Shown here in pieces: positions 38,988 to 50,859 of a stretch of DNA of 64,000 bases. The stretch comes from Symbiodinium natans (taxonomy: Eukaryota > Sar > Dinophyceae > Suessiales > Symbiodiniaceae), in contig CAJNDS010000224.1 in NCBI GenBank assembly GCA_905221605.1, forward strand, positions 701,585 to 765,584. The letters are read 5' to 3'. The first letter of the stretch is position 1. Every line of letters starts with the position of its first letter. The notes beneath the pieces were generated by a model. The model ran no database searches. It was not told the origin of the DNA and saw only the letters and a program-made list of their open reading frames with translations. The position numbers and the translations under genes were made by a program.

Positions 38988-41900
38988 CTCTCTCTCTCTC
39001 TCCCTCCCTCTCCCCTTCACACACACACACAGACACAGAGACACACACAGCGCATCGCAGTGCAGCGCAGCGCAGTGCAGCACAGCGCAGCGCAGCGCAG
39101 CGCAGCGCACCACACCACACCAAGAAGCTGCTTAGTTAAGTATCAAAGCACGTCGCATGTACCTGATTGCATAGTTTGGCTTAGCATATTATTGTACTCG
39201 TCTTCGTTCTTCGGAACTACAAAGTACTTTAGAATCGCTCTCTTGCTGATTGCGTTTTCCTCCATCCCAGTGGTCATCCGAAACATCTTTTGCACACCGT
39301 AAACCCTTACCCCCCTAAGCAATACGGCCAACTCGCCCTACATGCAGAAATCAACCCAATAAGATTAGGTAGCTCATGTTTGCTGCCCATGTACCAAGCA
39401 AACATTTCCTTGCTGCAACTTTCGGCCTTCGCTCAATAGCACGTCCATCTGGCGCGTGGCTGCACGCGCGACATCTGGTACGAAGCTCTGCGGGTCGTGG
39501 ACCACTGCCTGTAAGAAGCCATGTCCCTAATATGCCTGCGCAGGTTCATATTTTCGAGCCATAACGAAGCCAGTGACACGGTAGTCCCCCCAACATGGAC
39601 TCCCAACTTGACGGCCTTGCAGCAGATCCGATGCACCCAGCGGACTCAACAGCCATAATAAGTCATATTCGTAATAGTTTAACCGTCATCATCCCGGGAG
39701 TTTCCCGTGAGCTGGCTGGAGCCATGGTGCTCCTTCGAACTCGCGGAGCCCAGGACGGAAGGTTGCACGTGAATGGGGAGAATGTGTCATGTCGTCGAGA
39801 GCACAATCGTAGCCACTACGTCCCTACGTCCGACTTCTGACCATGGGACTGAAACATCACTGTGATCTGGTCGGCAAGCTGTGGGCACAGCGGGGGAAGA
39901 GTTAGGGAAAGCACGACTCCACGTGACAACAAACCATGCAACAACAACTGCGTGCCTGCAAGGTATACTAGTAGCAAGATAACCTAAGTAAGAGCTGTCA
40001 GTGGTATTGCTCGCCGCGCTAGCCTGCAGATTTTTCAGAATGAGTCTACTCGTAGCACATGTTCGTACATCTCCTAGCCTAGCACGCTGGCACGAATGCG
40101 ATATTGGTTAACCTCAGCTGTGCATAGATTTGCGTAGCGGCTGCGTCGCGCGGCCATAGCAGTCCCCGCACAGCATGAACGTCTCGCAGCTTGCTTGCAC
40201 TTGAGACCAGCAGTCCATCCTTGTCATGCCGCAGGCGCGCAAACAATTCGAACTGAAGTCAAGTCCTGGCGAAGCTAAGGGAACAGTTCCGAGTTTATCG
40301 ATCAGAAAGGCCAGCTGGCTGACCCTGCTGCAGTTGGGAGAAGTTCTGGGACTAGCAGCTACACAGTACCCCGAGCTGTGTCAGCTGGAAGATTGCACAA
40401 CTGGACAGGACCACCGTGTACGCCGTGGTGTCCTGGGCAGCTCTCTTCTGCGCATATGCCCTGCCACTGGACAGTCCAAGAGTAGCATGATGCAATGCGA
40501 TGCAACACCTGTCGCCATCGAGAACTCAGTTTGCACTGTGTCATCATTTGGAGCTTTATTACGGCCTGTAGTTCGGTTGCTGTGCCATGGCTTGGAGCAT
40601 CGGTATACTCTTGACAAAGTGTGAGCGGCTCTGCGGTTAGGTTTGTGAAAGCCTTCATCGCGAAGCTTTCCCCTCCCATGAGCGAGGCGGCCAAAAGCAA
40701 AGGCAGGGTTCCTGGGGACCATTGGGATGGCGTGGGTCGTTTGGTGAGTTGTGCCGGCGGCGTGCTTGTGACGTAGAGATACGTAGAGTACCCTGACGTT
40801 TCGTGGTACCGAAGCATGCTGTATCACATATGGTATCGGTTTCTATTGTTATCCGACGCCTTCGCCCGCTGAGCATTCTCGGGCCTTGACTGCCTGTGTG
40901 TTGAGCTCATGACTTGTCAGCGTGCCCTCACACTTGCACACTTCTGCCCATTCTGCCTAATGCTTACTCGGAGTTTCAGAGGTATTTTGCGAGACCAGCT
41001 CTCCAGGGACATCGCTTCCTGCATAGTGGCCATCACGAGCCCTGGCAGGATTCGGCTTTGGTTCTTGATATTTTTGTCGATGCGAGAGACAGTTGCAGAC
41101 AGCTGGCCGGAAGTGTATGTCACTGAGGCAGGACTGTAGCATACACCTGAAATTGAAATTCTTCTTTCGTTTTTGATGACGCCGAAAAGCGTCTGCCACG
41201 GCCCTGTGGATGACCACAGCCCGAAGTACTCATGTCATGGACTCACAAATGCTACAGTGACCGTGCTGGATACGAAGCGATAGTTCCAGGGAAGGGTACA
41301 TTGGATTTCCTGTCGTCAAGTTAAGGCCCCAATTTTTTAAGAAGCATAACCCCACGCCACCAGGGTACCCTGGTTGCCTTCATCACGAAAGCTTGCCCCG
41401 GTGGAGCTAGCAGAGCATTTTCCCAACCGACTCGCAGCAGAAGCGAAGGGAAGTTTGCCAAGTGTACTACGTAAGTGTACTGGCTGCCACGGTCCCATGG
41501 TGCACATAGGCAGAGGAGGACAGGTCAGACGCCGAGGAGACATGTTGATTCCATTCCAGACCCGATGTTGCCTGTAAGGACGCATACTTTCCTTGGACCG
41601 ATGGCGCTGTATCTTTCTCTAAGCTACCACGCTGCTGGACCCTGATCAGAGTACGGCACACGCTTTGCCCAAGTCTTGTGCAAATGTGGGGGTGAGAAAA
41701 AGTCCTGGGCAGCTGTGCAGGAAATCCAGCCTCCCTCGCATGCTTCCTGTTGGAGCCACCGCGCCCTGTAGATGTGACGCGGGAGCTGTGGTGCTGCAGA
41801 ATTGGCGAGATGTTCACGGGAAATATTCTGTATCAGCCGCTGAGCATTAGCCTTCAGAAACTAGGTTTGGGCATGCTGTGTTAAGTTAGTGCCTGTTGCT

Positions 41901-42050
41901 CTCGGTCTGCTGAAGTGTCTGGCCCACACTGAGGTCGATTTTCTGGCTCCTGCGCTGGGAGACCGGTATTGAGATGCTGCTACACCATATAGGCCTATGT
42001 ATCCCCTTGCTGTCCAGCGCTGCTCACCTTCTCATGCCTAACTGCCCTGC
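38680..42050. other. No gene recognised
   Basis: Microsatellites fill the start. A 132-codon frame at 40226-40624 has no recognisable domain. No RNA gene is visible. Confidence 0.4.
38911..39115 (+). repeat. (CA)n, (CT)n and CGCAG repeats
   Basis: CA-rich runs (38919-38984), CT runs to about 39018, a second CA run (39019-39050) and GCGCAG/GTGCAG units (39050-39108) follow one another. Confidence 0.9.
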
Positions 42051-42054
42051 TGCC

Positions 42055-43060
42055 TTCGTGCAGGCTTCTTCGTTGCAGGGTACTTGATCCTGGACTTGAC
42101 TTGCTTCGGCAAGCTGGCCAGCGCAGCGATGTCCATGGAGGTCTCGAGCGTTTTTCTCAGTGTGCAGCTTGGACAGCCGGAAGAGCAATGGAACGTGCTG
42201 TGCTGGAAGCACACTGCATTGTGTTTTTGATGTTGGTGCACGGCCCATGCGCATAAAGATCTATGTGTGTCAGCAGGCAGAACTCAGCAACCTGAGGCAT
42301 CTGATGACACGCCAGATCGACGGGCGAAGATGCGCTCTGATCTCTGACCTGGCGGCCGCGGTTTTCGTACCGCGTCTCAGATCACAGAGGTTTGGTGCCG
42401 TGCTGGAGCTTGCTGTAGTTTTCTCAGCTTCGCTTTACACAGGGTATTTGCAAAACACTGTGTTGCTTTTGCCGCCTCGGCCCTGCCTGATGCGCAGATG
42501 CTAGCTCACACGTCGCCTGTAAGACTACCTCGCCCCTAAAGGTCCCGCAGAGGGTTCACAAGAGGTGTGTCCAGGGTTTTGAAGTTCTAAGGGGCAGGTT
42601 GCAGGGCAGGGCAGGCCAGGGAATCATGGGCGAACCCATCTCCCAACATCTCAAGCCAAAGCCAAAAGCAACGAAGCTGGGGGTGGCTGGGTTCGAGGGA
42701 AGCAGGGGCTCCTTCTGGGAACCTCTGATGCCCACGGGTATGATATTGATAGCAAGGGCACAGACTTGTCATTCACAGAGGCGCTGACCTTCCTCGGGAT
42801 CCGTATTTTCTGGTACGGCTACGTTGTGGCAGCTGCTTGGGTTCCGAATGCTTGTTGTTCTCCATCAAGAACAGGTCCTGAGCATGAGCCACTTTGCCAC
42901 TCCTTGCCCCTTAGGAGTTCAACTACTTTTGGTTCCTCGAGCCCGAGAAGCTGCCACAGAACCTGTCCCCCGTCAAGACCTCCATGGTAGCTTGGCGGAC
43001 CTTCTGCGTGGGCTCAAGACTCCAGACTGCCAGAGGGTTTTGTCCAGTGAGGTAGTATGA
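42055..43060 (+). CDS. Weak candidate for a TLC-domain membrane protein (exons)
   Basis: After a candidate GTGCAG acceptor near 42062, the piece AGFFVAGYLILDLTCFGKL runs into SMEVSSVFLSVQL (about 42063-42173). A membrane helix followed by an 'ME-(V/L)-S-S-x-FL' segment is typical of TLC (TRAM/LAG1/CLN8) proteins. Further protein-like pieces occur at about 42718-42808 (GTSDAHGYDIDSKGTDLSF, then TEALTFLGIR) and 42919-42990 (FNYFWFLEPEKLPQNL). The pieces are in different frames and their joining is guessed. It could equally be another membrane protein. Confidence 0.25.
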
Positions 43061-45123
43061 CGTAGACTGACGTAGTATGGCGTAGTATGACGCAGTGTGA
43101 TTGTAGACTGCGTGTTTTACTTGTCTCAGCGAGGCGAGGCTTGCGGACACCTGCTGTTGACTGTGCTTGATGCTGCCAGGCATGGTGAACATATTCCATT
43201 CTTATAACGCTCCGTTCTGTTCTATTTCATTATACATAATATCCTTCTGAGGAGGTGATGAAGACCAACAACGCGCGTGATTTTAGCCCCATAGCAATCG
43301 CAACACCCCAGCCATAAACGCAGCAACAATACGTATTGTTGCAAGGAGGAGGAAAAATGAATAATGGGAGGAATGAACAGTAAAGATGATACCACGATGG
43401 CTGCTGTGATCATGACGATGATGCGGCGGAGGAGGAGGAGGAGGAGGGATCATTCCTCCTGATTGATGCGGTGGGCACCACTATGCCACAATTCCCACAT
43501 GCATGGAAGACTGCCAAGTGGCTGTTTTGTGGCCCTATGGCCCAGAACTAGTCACCACGCATCATTGCGCATCTCTGCATCCTCTCAGGCACATCTGATT
43601 TTCACGCTGGGCTGGTTCTTGCAGCTCTACTGGTCCAAGCTCGCTTCCTGTCCGCAGCATGCCTTAGGGATATACTCAAGCTGAATTGAGAGCTGATGAG
43701 CCCAGGTTGTGAGCAAAGTCTGGCGGGCAGCTCGCGGCATGATGGGCAAAGACCCTGCGCAGTAGTCTTTGTGCAGTTTGGACGCACTGAAACCAGTTGC
43801 CAAGGTGCTTGAAGCTCACCATCCATGAATTTGTGGCACGGTTGAATGTATTGCTTGATTACGATTGGCCTGCACCAGAGCAAAAAGCGCCTTGCAGCGA
43901 CCGACATGCCTGGCAGTGGCATGCAGTGGCCGCACATGTCCTTTCGGTCCGACCAGAGCTGGCCCTCAGCGCAGTGTCTAGGCCATGCTACATGCACTTC
44001 CCTTGGAGTTGCTTCGTGATCTTCAATGCTACCTCGATTTGGGCAGGAGAGGGTGCGTTGGAGAGGCGCTACTCTCCTGGTCTTTCTGCTGGTGCTCCTA
44101 GCCTTTTACTGGTGACAAATGCGGGGGAGCAGCTAACCCAAAATGCACAACAAGCATGGTAACTTTCAACAGGCCCGTGGTGATCTATGCACACTGGTCG
44201 TTTCTTTCAGGGTCAGCTCCAACATTTTTACAGCACGTGGCAGGCCTCTACAGACGTGATAAGCTGAAGCCAGGCAACCGTCACGCTTGCCACGGCGGAA
44301 GAGGCAGGGTTCGAGAAATTCAACAAAGTTCATAAGGTGCGGGGCTGTCTTGTCTGCAGCCAAGCAATCCAATGTTTGCAGAGAGACTCCTATGCATGAC
44401 CAACAGTTGGCCTACGTTTGTAGTCATTCTTTGTCGTCATTCATCGCAGAGAAATTGCAAAAGCTCTACTACAGTCTTCAGTTTCTGTTGTATGCATATT
44501 GTTGGAGGAAGTGTGGCTTGTTCTGCGGGGTAGCTTGCAGTGTGACCCCTGAGGTGACACTAGCAACAACAAGTCAGCTTAGATTTTAAGCTCAACATCG
44601 GACCATTGGCCTCAACCTATTTTCAAGGTCTCAAGGTCTCTCATTCTCTAGATTCTGGATTAGAATGGATCTCAGTGATGATCTCAGGCTCTGCCATTCA
44701 TTGGATTAGTGCATCATCATCTGTCCTTGCCGTTCATTGGCCTAATGTATCATCTGCAAGCTCCTTACGGTACGAGTGGAATTTATCTTCTAGTTTTTTG
44801 GTTCGCGAGACCGTCAACATATGCTCCATAATTGCAACGCCAGCTCGTACCGCGCCTCGGCCCAGTGCAGATGGTCATCGGGGTCTAATGACGATACCAT
44901 AGTCTGAGATAAACCCTCTAGCGAGTTCAGGGTTGTGAGAGAAGGGCCAGAAAGGGGTCCACGGAGTCCATCGACTTGCACAACACGGGGTGCATGCAAA
45001 GGGCTCCAGAAGGGGACATGGGAGAGCTAGAGTGGCCTTGGGGGGGGGGGGGGGGGGGTTGTAAGAAGTTGCAAAAGGGAGTGGGCCAAAACAAGGCCCA
45101 AGGCTGAAGAAGGAGGGAATGGT

Positions 45124-45438
45124 TTGGTTCGGAAGTTCGGGCAAATTTATAAGGGCTCCAGGGCGATCCGCAGGGGTTTCCCACGCTTCACCCCAGATGA
45201 AGGAGGCAAAGTTGTTCGGTTGCCTCCATTTATTGAAAGGCTATGCCCCAATGCGGCATACAACGCTCACGGAAGATCTACTGTAGATTGCCTACTTCTG
45301 GGCAACTTTCGCCATGTTGTAAAATTGGCTGCTGTGGCGGCCAGCGCTTTGTTTCTTGAAAGCCACAATGAAACCCCGAAATCAGAAAGTCAGGCAAGAT
45401 GCTTAGGCTCTCGGGCTCCTGCTCCCATGTTGCTTTAA
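45124..45438 (+). CDS. Hypothetical open frame, 104 codons
   Basis: An ATG-started frame reads through a protein-like stretch (RGFPRFTPDEGGKVVRL, then VVKLAAVAASALFLES) to TAA. It follows a poly-G tract at 45039-45058. No family is recognised, and it may be a chance frame. Confidence 0.2.
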   Translation: MVRKFGQIYKGSRAIRRGFPRFTPDEGGKVVRLPPFIERLCPNAAYNAHGRSTVDCLLLGNFRHVVKLAAVAASALFLESHNETPKSESQARCLGSRAPAPMLL

Positions 45439-46358
45439 TGTGCAGCCAAGATCTCGGAGTCAAAAGTCACCAAAAGCATGACGTTCGTCTTGATCACGTC
45501 GATGGAGGCAGAAATTGACAACTTAAATGCCACAGAATTGGAAAAATAATGCCCTGCTTTCATGTAGATCGAAACCAACAACTTCATCACAAAGTCGTTT
45601 AGACATGCCCCTGAAAAAAAGAACAACAGAGGTAAACAAGAACTTCGTGACTTCTGCCTTTTTGAGTGAAAGATGATTCATTATATACATATGTATGGTC
45701 ACCCCCCCCCCCCCCCCCCGTTTCTGCACTGTCTTTTCGCTCAAAGACGGTTTGTGCCTTGGACATCACATGACCTCGATAATCCGGGTCGGTTCGGCTG
45801 GCCGTCCACCGTCCTGAAATCCTGAAATCTGTGAGACAAGAGCAGCAATTGGCGGCAGGCAGGAGAACTCCACTCTTCGGGCGAACTTGAGGCTTGGCGC
45901 AAGCTCTTGTTTGTTTTTTGTGTGTGTTTTTGTTTGAGGGGGAGCCGGGCATATGCCAGCGAAGACGGGTCCTACGGACCCTATGTGATTATTTCGGGGG
46001 TGCTGCACATTCTAATTAGCATCCCAGAAGCTGCCAAAACACACACACCTACAGCATAGCTGTTTCCAAATCTGGTATAGGTCTTGAAGGCCACTGCATC
46101 CGGGAGGGTGATGGAGCCGGATTTGTGGAAGAAGAGAAACGTTCTTGGGATCGATCGTGAGTCTTAGTGCCGGCAGGTGGCCGACAATGCCACCGAGCTA
46201 GTCAGGCGCGCTGCAGCTCTGAGTCACGAGTCGCCAAAGCAGGTCAGCTGCATTTGAGCAGGCCATGGTTTAAGATTAAAAGGGGCAAGGAGTGAGACTG
46301 TGCGAAGGCCGTCCGAGCTAGAGACTGACATCTCCGGTGACCAAAAGCAGGTCTGCAA

Positions 46359-46565
46359 GTGCCTGCAGTGCAGTTGGAGGGTCATCGCGCGAGCGATGTC
46401 AGCGCAAAGAAGTTGCACCTTGTCGAGGATGTGAACTCCGATGTGCAGCTTCCAGAGCTCCCAGACCTCCCAGAGGCCGCGCCAGCCAGTGAGGCGTGTG
46501 GCGAGAACAGCGCGGCCAGGCCCTCACGAGAGTGTGGCGTCAGGATTGCAGAGTACATTACATAG
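46359..46565 (+). CDS. Hypothetical open fragment, acidic and proline-rich
   Basis: The 68 codons end in TAG and include KKLHLVEDVNSDVQLPELP followed by DLPEAAPASEACG. The composition is protein-like, so it may be the last exon of an unrecognised gene. No domain is visible. Confidence 0.2.
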   Translation: MPAVQLEGHRASDVSAKKLHLVEDVNSDVQLPELPDLPEAAPASEACGENSAARPSRECGVRIAEYIT

Positions 46566-47266
46566 ATAGTGCATGCATCAGATCTCGATAGCTGGTGCTT
46601 GTGTGAGTCTATAGTCCTTGTCTTGTTCGGTTCGGGGTGAGGGGGGGACGGCAGACAAACTAAGCGCCCCTGTGGACATGAGATGGGCAGGAGTCAGATA
46701 TCTGCAATTCGGCACACAGCGGCCGTGGTTGCTGGATTTGCTGACGGTGCGGCCTACAGTTTGCGCATGAGGGCTTGACCGCACGGAAGAGGTAATTATG
46801 TGATCGTATTGGGTCCCGTGCAAGCCACGAGCCAGGTGCCATGGCTCAAATTCCTGGCGCATCGGCGGTGGTGCCGGCCATTCAGGTACCATCGGCTATG
46901 ACCAATCGGGTGTTTAGCATGCAGAACTTGGTATAACTTGGTTGCGGCGTGGTCCAGGCTGCCATGATTTTTGCCATCGCTCTCCAGTACGGCTGTCTCT
47001 GTGCTGCATCCCAGAAGCCTCATGAAGCCTCCACGGTCGCGCGGGCCACTGCCACGACGGCGCCAGTCTCAAGCCAGATTTGCGTGGGGCATCATGGGGC
47101 ATCTTTTGCTCACTCTGGCCGGGGCTGGCCTTGGCGGGGCCTTAAAACACGTTATTTTTGAAACAATGGCGGGGGGGGGGGGGGGCTGTGAATCCTCGGC
47201 AGTAGATGCTGCAATATGGGTCCTGCAAACATCACTGGTTGAGCAGATTGTGTTTAGAATGCTCTA

Positions 47267-47512
47267 GTGCCGTCCCTTGTCATGAGCCCACGTTTGCTAG
47301 TGCAAGGCTATTTGGATTTGGGCACAGCCTTGGCTGTATCCACCTTCCTCGGCAGCGAATACGTCGACATGGCTGCACCACATCTCTGGACCCGGAAGCT
47401 TGAAAAGCTGCAGAACCTCTGCAGTCTGTATCGCCGTGCAGCGCCGCCCCACGCTGCCATTGTGAGGTCAAGATGTCTCTGGTTAGCCACGCAATGGGAT
47501 GGATCCCTGTAG
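47267..47512 (+). CDS. Hypothetical open fragment, 81 codons
   Basis: It reads QGYLDLGTALAVSTFLGSEY, then VDMAAPHLWTRKLEKLQNL, to a TAG. It is balanced and protein-like. No family is recognised; it is probably an exon if real. Confidence 0.2.
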   Translation: MPSLVMSPRLLVQGYLDLGTALAVSTFLGSEYVDMAAPHLWTRKLEKLQNLCSLYRRAAPPHAAIVRSRCLWLATQWDGSL

Positions 47513-49269
47513 CTGGAAATTTGATCAAGACACTTGGCTTCGTATTGCGCCTCTTTCCTCTGTAAGCGCCTTGAGAGAAGTCGTCGCAAAGAGCCGCTTC
47601 CGGAGCTTCTCTCCGAGGACCACCTTGTCGGTAATCATGACCGAGGGCATCGGCACGGCAGCTGAATCCGGGCACATATGGCATATCATATGGCGCACAC
47701 TCGGATTCGGTGCCTCGATGTGTTGATGTGCGTTCTGGCATTCTCATCGGCGAGCTGGCTTCGCGTAGCCTGAGGAGAAGATGCTCAGCTGCCCCACCAT
47801 GCGTGAGGATCTGCTAGACAAGGCCGACTCGCCGCCCTGCATCATCCAAAGTTGTGAAGTCACTTTCATGCACATGTCGTGCAGCTGATCCTTGGCAGCT
47901 GTTACAGTGTACTGTAGCTGTTACAGCAATCAAGCTTCACATCCCGACATTCCCGACATCTGTCAGGCTGCTCGGGAGGAGCCTTCGGAGACACTTGCAG
48001 CAGACGGTCAGGCGCCTTCCACTGCCAGCTGATTCGCCTCTATTGTAGCTGAGCATTCTTCTGAAGGGTGTGTAGGTCCCTAGTCTGGGCGAGTCATTCC
48101 GGACATGTAGCTTTGCCATGTAGGCCTCCCGAGTCAGAGAGTACTACCACGTCATCTCTGACTACCTCTCTTCGAGCTGTGAGCTTAGCGCATCTTAGCG
48201 GTGTGGAGGGGCGACTTTCTGCGTTGAACATTCAGTCCAAAGGTGAGGTGACCCCTTGGAGCAGCACCACCGCAGCTGCTCGAGAGGCTGTGGCTTGAGG
48301 GATTTTTCTGGGGGACGGGAGGGAAAGGCCGAGGCCCAATCCAAATGCTCTGCTACCCGAAGCTCCGAGCTATTCCGTTTCCGTGGTCCATGCATTCTGT
48401 TTTGAGTCGCATCTTATTCGAGAGGCTCAGCCACTGTCACCTGACAGGTGTGGCAACGAGTGGAATCGATCTTCCGCAAGGAGGATCAGGCAGCCAATGA
48501 TCAAGAAGTCTACAGTCGAACATACTCAAACGGTCAAACCAGAGTGGCTGTGTGTGTCCGAATCAGGTGAAGTTGCTTGCGAAGGTTCACGAGGTGCCCT
48601 CCGGGCTTGCCGGCAGGGCGAAAAGCCCACGGAAGGGCACAGAAGGGAGCCTCGGAGCCTCTTTGCATCTTTTCTGTATCTCTTGAAGGCCCAAAATCCG
48701 GTGGACCTCGTGTCCCTGGCGCACAAGCGACTCGGTCCGGCCACCTTAAATCCGGAGCTGCTGCCAAAATCACAGGGTCGTTCCCTTTCATGTCTCAGAC
48801 CTTGCCATTGTTTGGGCCCAAGGTACAGCTGGAACCTCCCCGTGTTGGAGGTGCATGGGAGTTGGCGCTACGCATGAATCCTGTAACTACTCGTACCTGG
48901 AACTCTGCATCAGTAGAAGAAGTATGTAGTAGAATCATGCTGCTCTTGAAGCGCTGCGCCGTGTGCTCAAAGTGGGCTTTTGCATCTCAGCCTGAAGGCA
49001 TCGCTCCTGGCTTTGCGGGATCGCTTTCCTCCTGACCTCGCCTGCGTCGAAGTCGCAACTCAGCTGCGCTCTGGAGAAAGCCTCTTTGAGTTGGTGACAT
49101 GTCGTGATAGTCGACCAGCCCCATGCGCCCCATGCAGGAGTCGTTGGCTCGCCGCTTCTGGTCTACCCCTGCAGGGGATGGTGAAGTGAAGGCGGTGCCT
49201 CGGCCACGGAGCCTGCGAAGTGTTGGCTCTTCGTGGTCATGTCGTCATAGGCACGTCACAAGCACATTT

Positions 49270-49680
49270 TGAGGTCTCTGCTCCTCACCTGCTCTACTGC
49301 TGGTCGCAGCTTTCGCTTCCCCGGCGCCGTGCAGCGGCACTGCTGGCGGCGGAGCTGGTGACTGAAGCCACGCGCATGGGAGGCAAGACTTGCCGCGATG
49401 CGGCGGGCCTTTTTGCAGATGTAGTGATGTTGGTTCGCTGGAAAAGGCCACGCGGCCGTGCTGCCCTGGGCATTGGCCATCCTCTTGGAGGGCACACAAC
49501 CACAGGGAGGTTGGGGGTGCTGTGTCCCGTGTGGCTCGGCAGGTGCCATTCCGTTTTCTCTTGGCAGGTGCAGAGCTCCCGCTGGAGGACTTCGCCTCAC
49601 CGACGTTTCTGGAAGCCTTATTGAAGGCGCTTTCCAGGGGCGAGGCGGGGCGCAGCACTGGATCCCTTCGAGGCTGAGGT
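49270..49680 (+). CDS. Possible exon pair of an unrecognised gene
   Basis: Alanine/arginine-rich, helix-prone pieces occur at about 49272-49425 (RRRAAALLAAELVTEATRMG) and 49566-49677 (AGAELPLEDFASPTFLEALL). They are in different frames, and the second follows a TGGCAG acceptor-like word. The opposite strand also has a long frame here, which I take as a shadow. No domain is recognised. Confidence 0.2.
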
Positions 49681-50859
49681 TGCGACGGGTTGGGTCTTCA
49701 TTTTCGGAGTTTTGAAGCTGCACTTCAGGGGGGAAGTTCCAGATCGGGTTTCTTTTTCCGTGCTGGGGGAATGGTAAGCCTACCAGAGCCAAGCGTTTCA
49801 GCAAGATTAGGGAGAAGGAATACTGCAGCATTGGCCCCAAATCTCGAGCAAAGCACGCAAGCCCTCTTTCGCTCTTCTTGCGTGCGTGCCACGGGTTTTG
49901 GCTCTTGGGCAGTCGTGCCATGTTCAAACGCTCCGGGGGGGGGGGGGGCCTGCCCTTGACAGTCAGCGTGTCTGGAGACCTCCCGTAATGATTTGGGCAG
50001 AAAGCCCTGAGGCCGGAGCCTGCCTGGTGCTGCGACGCCTCCTTAGTGGCCATCCGGCACCGGAGCCCAGAAATTGTGGAATGTTATTGGGACTCGGTGG
50101 ACATATTGCACAATGTTGCATCATGTTCTCTCCAAAGGGCTCTAATTCTGCTGCCGTGCCACCGAGGTGCAGACGTCTTTCCAATGGGTGACTCTTCGCC
50201 ATCTGCAGTGGCTTGACAATGCAGCCGTCGGGTACGGGGTGCAAGCCGCTAAGCCCGTGGAACGAACTGTCGTTTCTGGCCGAAAGCGAAAGCTGATGTC
50301 AATCGTAGATTTTTTGCAGCCCTCTTTCGGCGAGGCAGCTGGATTTGATGGACAACGTTGAGGGAGCAGCCGGCCATTGGCAATGGGACGGTGGGTTTGA
50401 GCTCCACATTTTTCTTCTTGTTTTGGGTCACATCAAGTCACACCTGCTGAGCTCAAAGCAGCTGAGGAGTCTTGTCTGCCCTCGCTTCACATGGACATCA
50501 AGAAGCTTCTGACTGCAGATGCCTTGCCAGAAGGCAGAGGGCTGTCTTCACTCACTGGGAGCTTGGCCCTTCAGAGTCTGTACTCCGTGCAGCCAGTGGA
50601 TTCGTTCAGTGCTTGTAGATTCTAGACTGACCAACACATTCCTGCGCAGGCTTAGAGACTCCTCAGACGATGTTGCCTACGCCAAACAAGGCAGCCGAGT
50701 GCAAATCTTGGACTGCCACATCTTGGCACACGACGGGATGGCATGTCCTTCTTTCATCAGGTCAGATCGGCACGAAACCAGCTTTATGAATCTATGAAGG
50801 ATGGGCAGATGGGGGGAGGGAGGGGAAGCAGCAGAGCAAGAGCACCCTGAAGCAGGGGC

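Larger units (their letters stand above)
43065..50855. other. No firmly recognised gene; scattered possible exons
   Basis: Protein-like fragments listed separately (45124, 46359, 47267, 49270) suggest one or more unrecognised intron-rich genes on the + strand. A GGA trinucleotide tract lies near 43420-43450, and poly-G/C runs occur near 45039, 45700, 47168 and 49937. Confidence 0.4.

Noticed and set aside
49256-50053. 265-codon minus-strand frame
   Set aside because: It is proline- and arginine-rich without a domain, and the + strand pieces in the same place look more protein-like.
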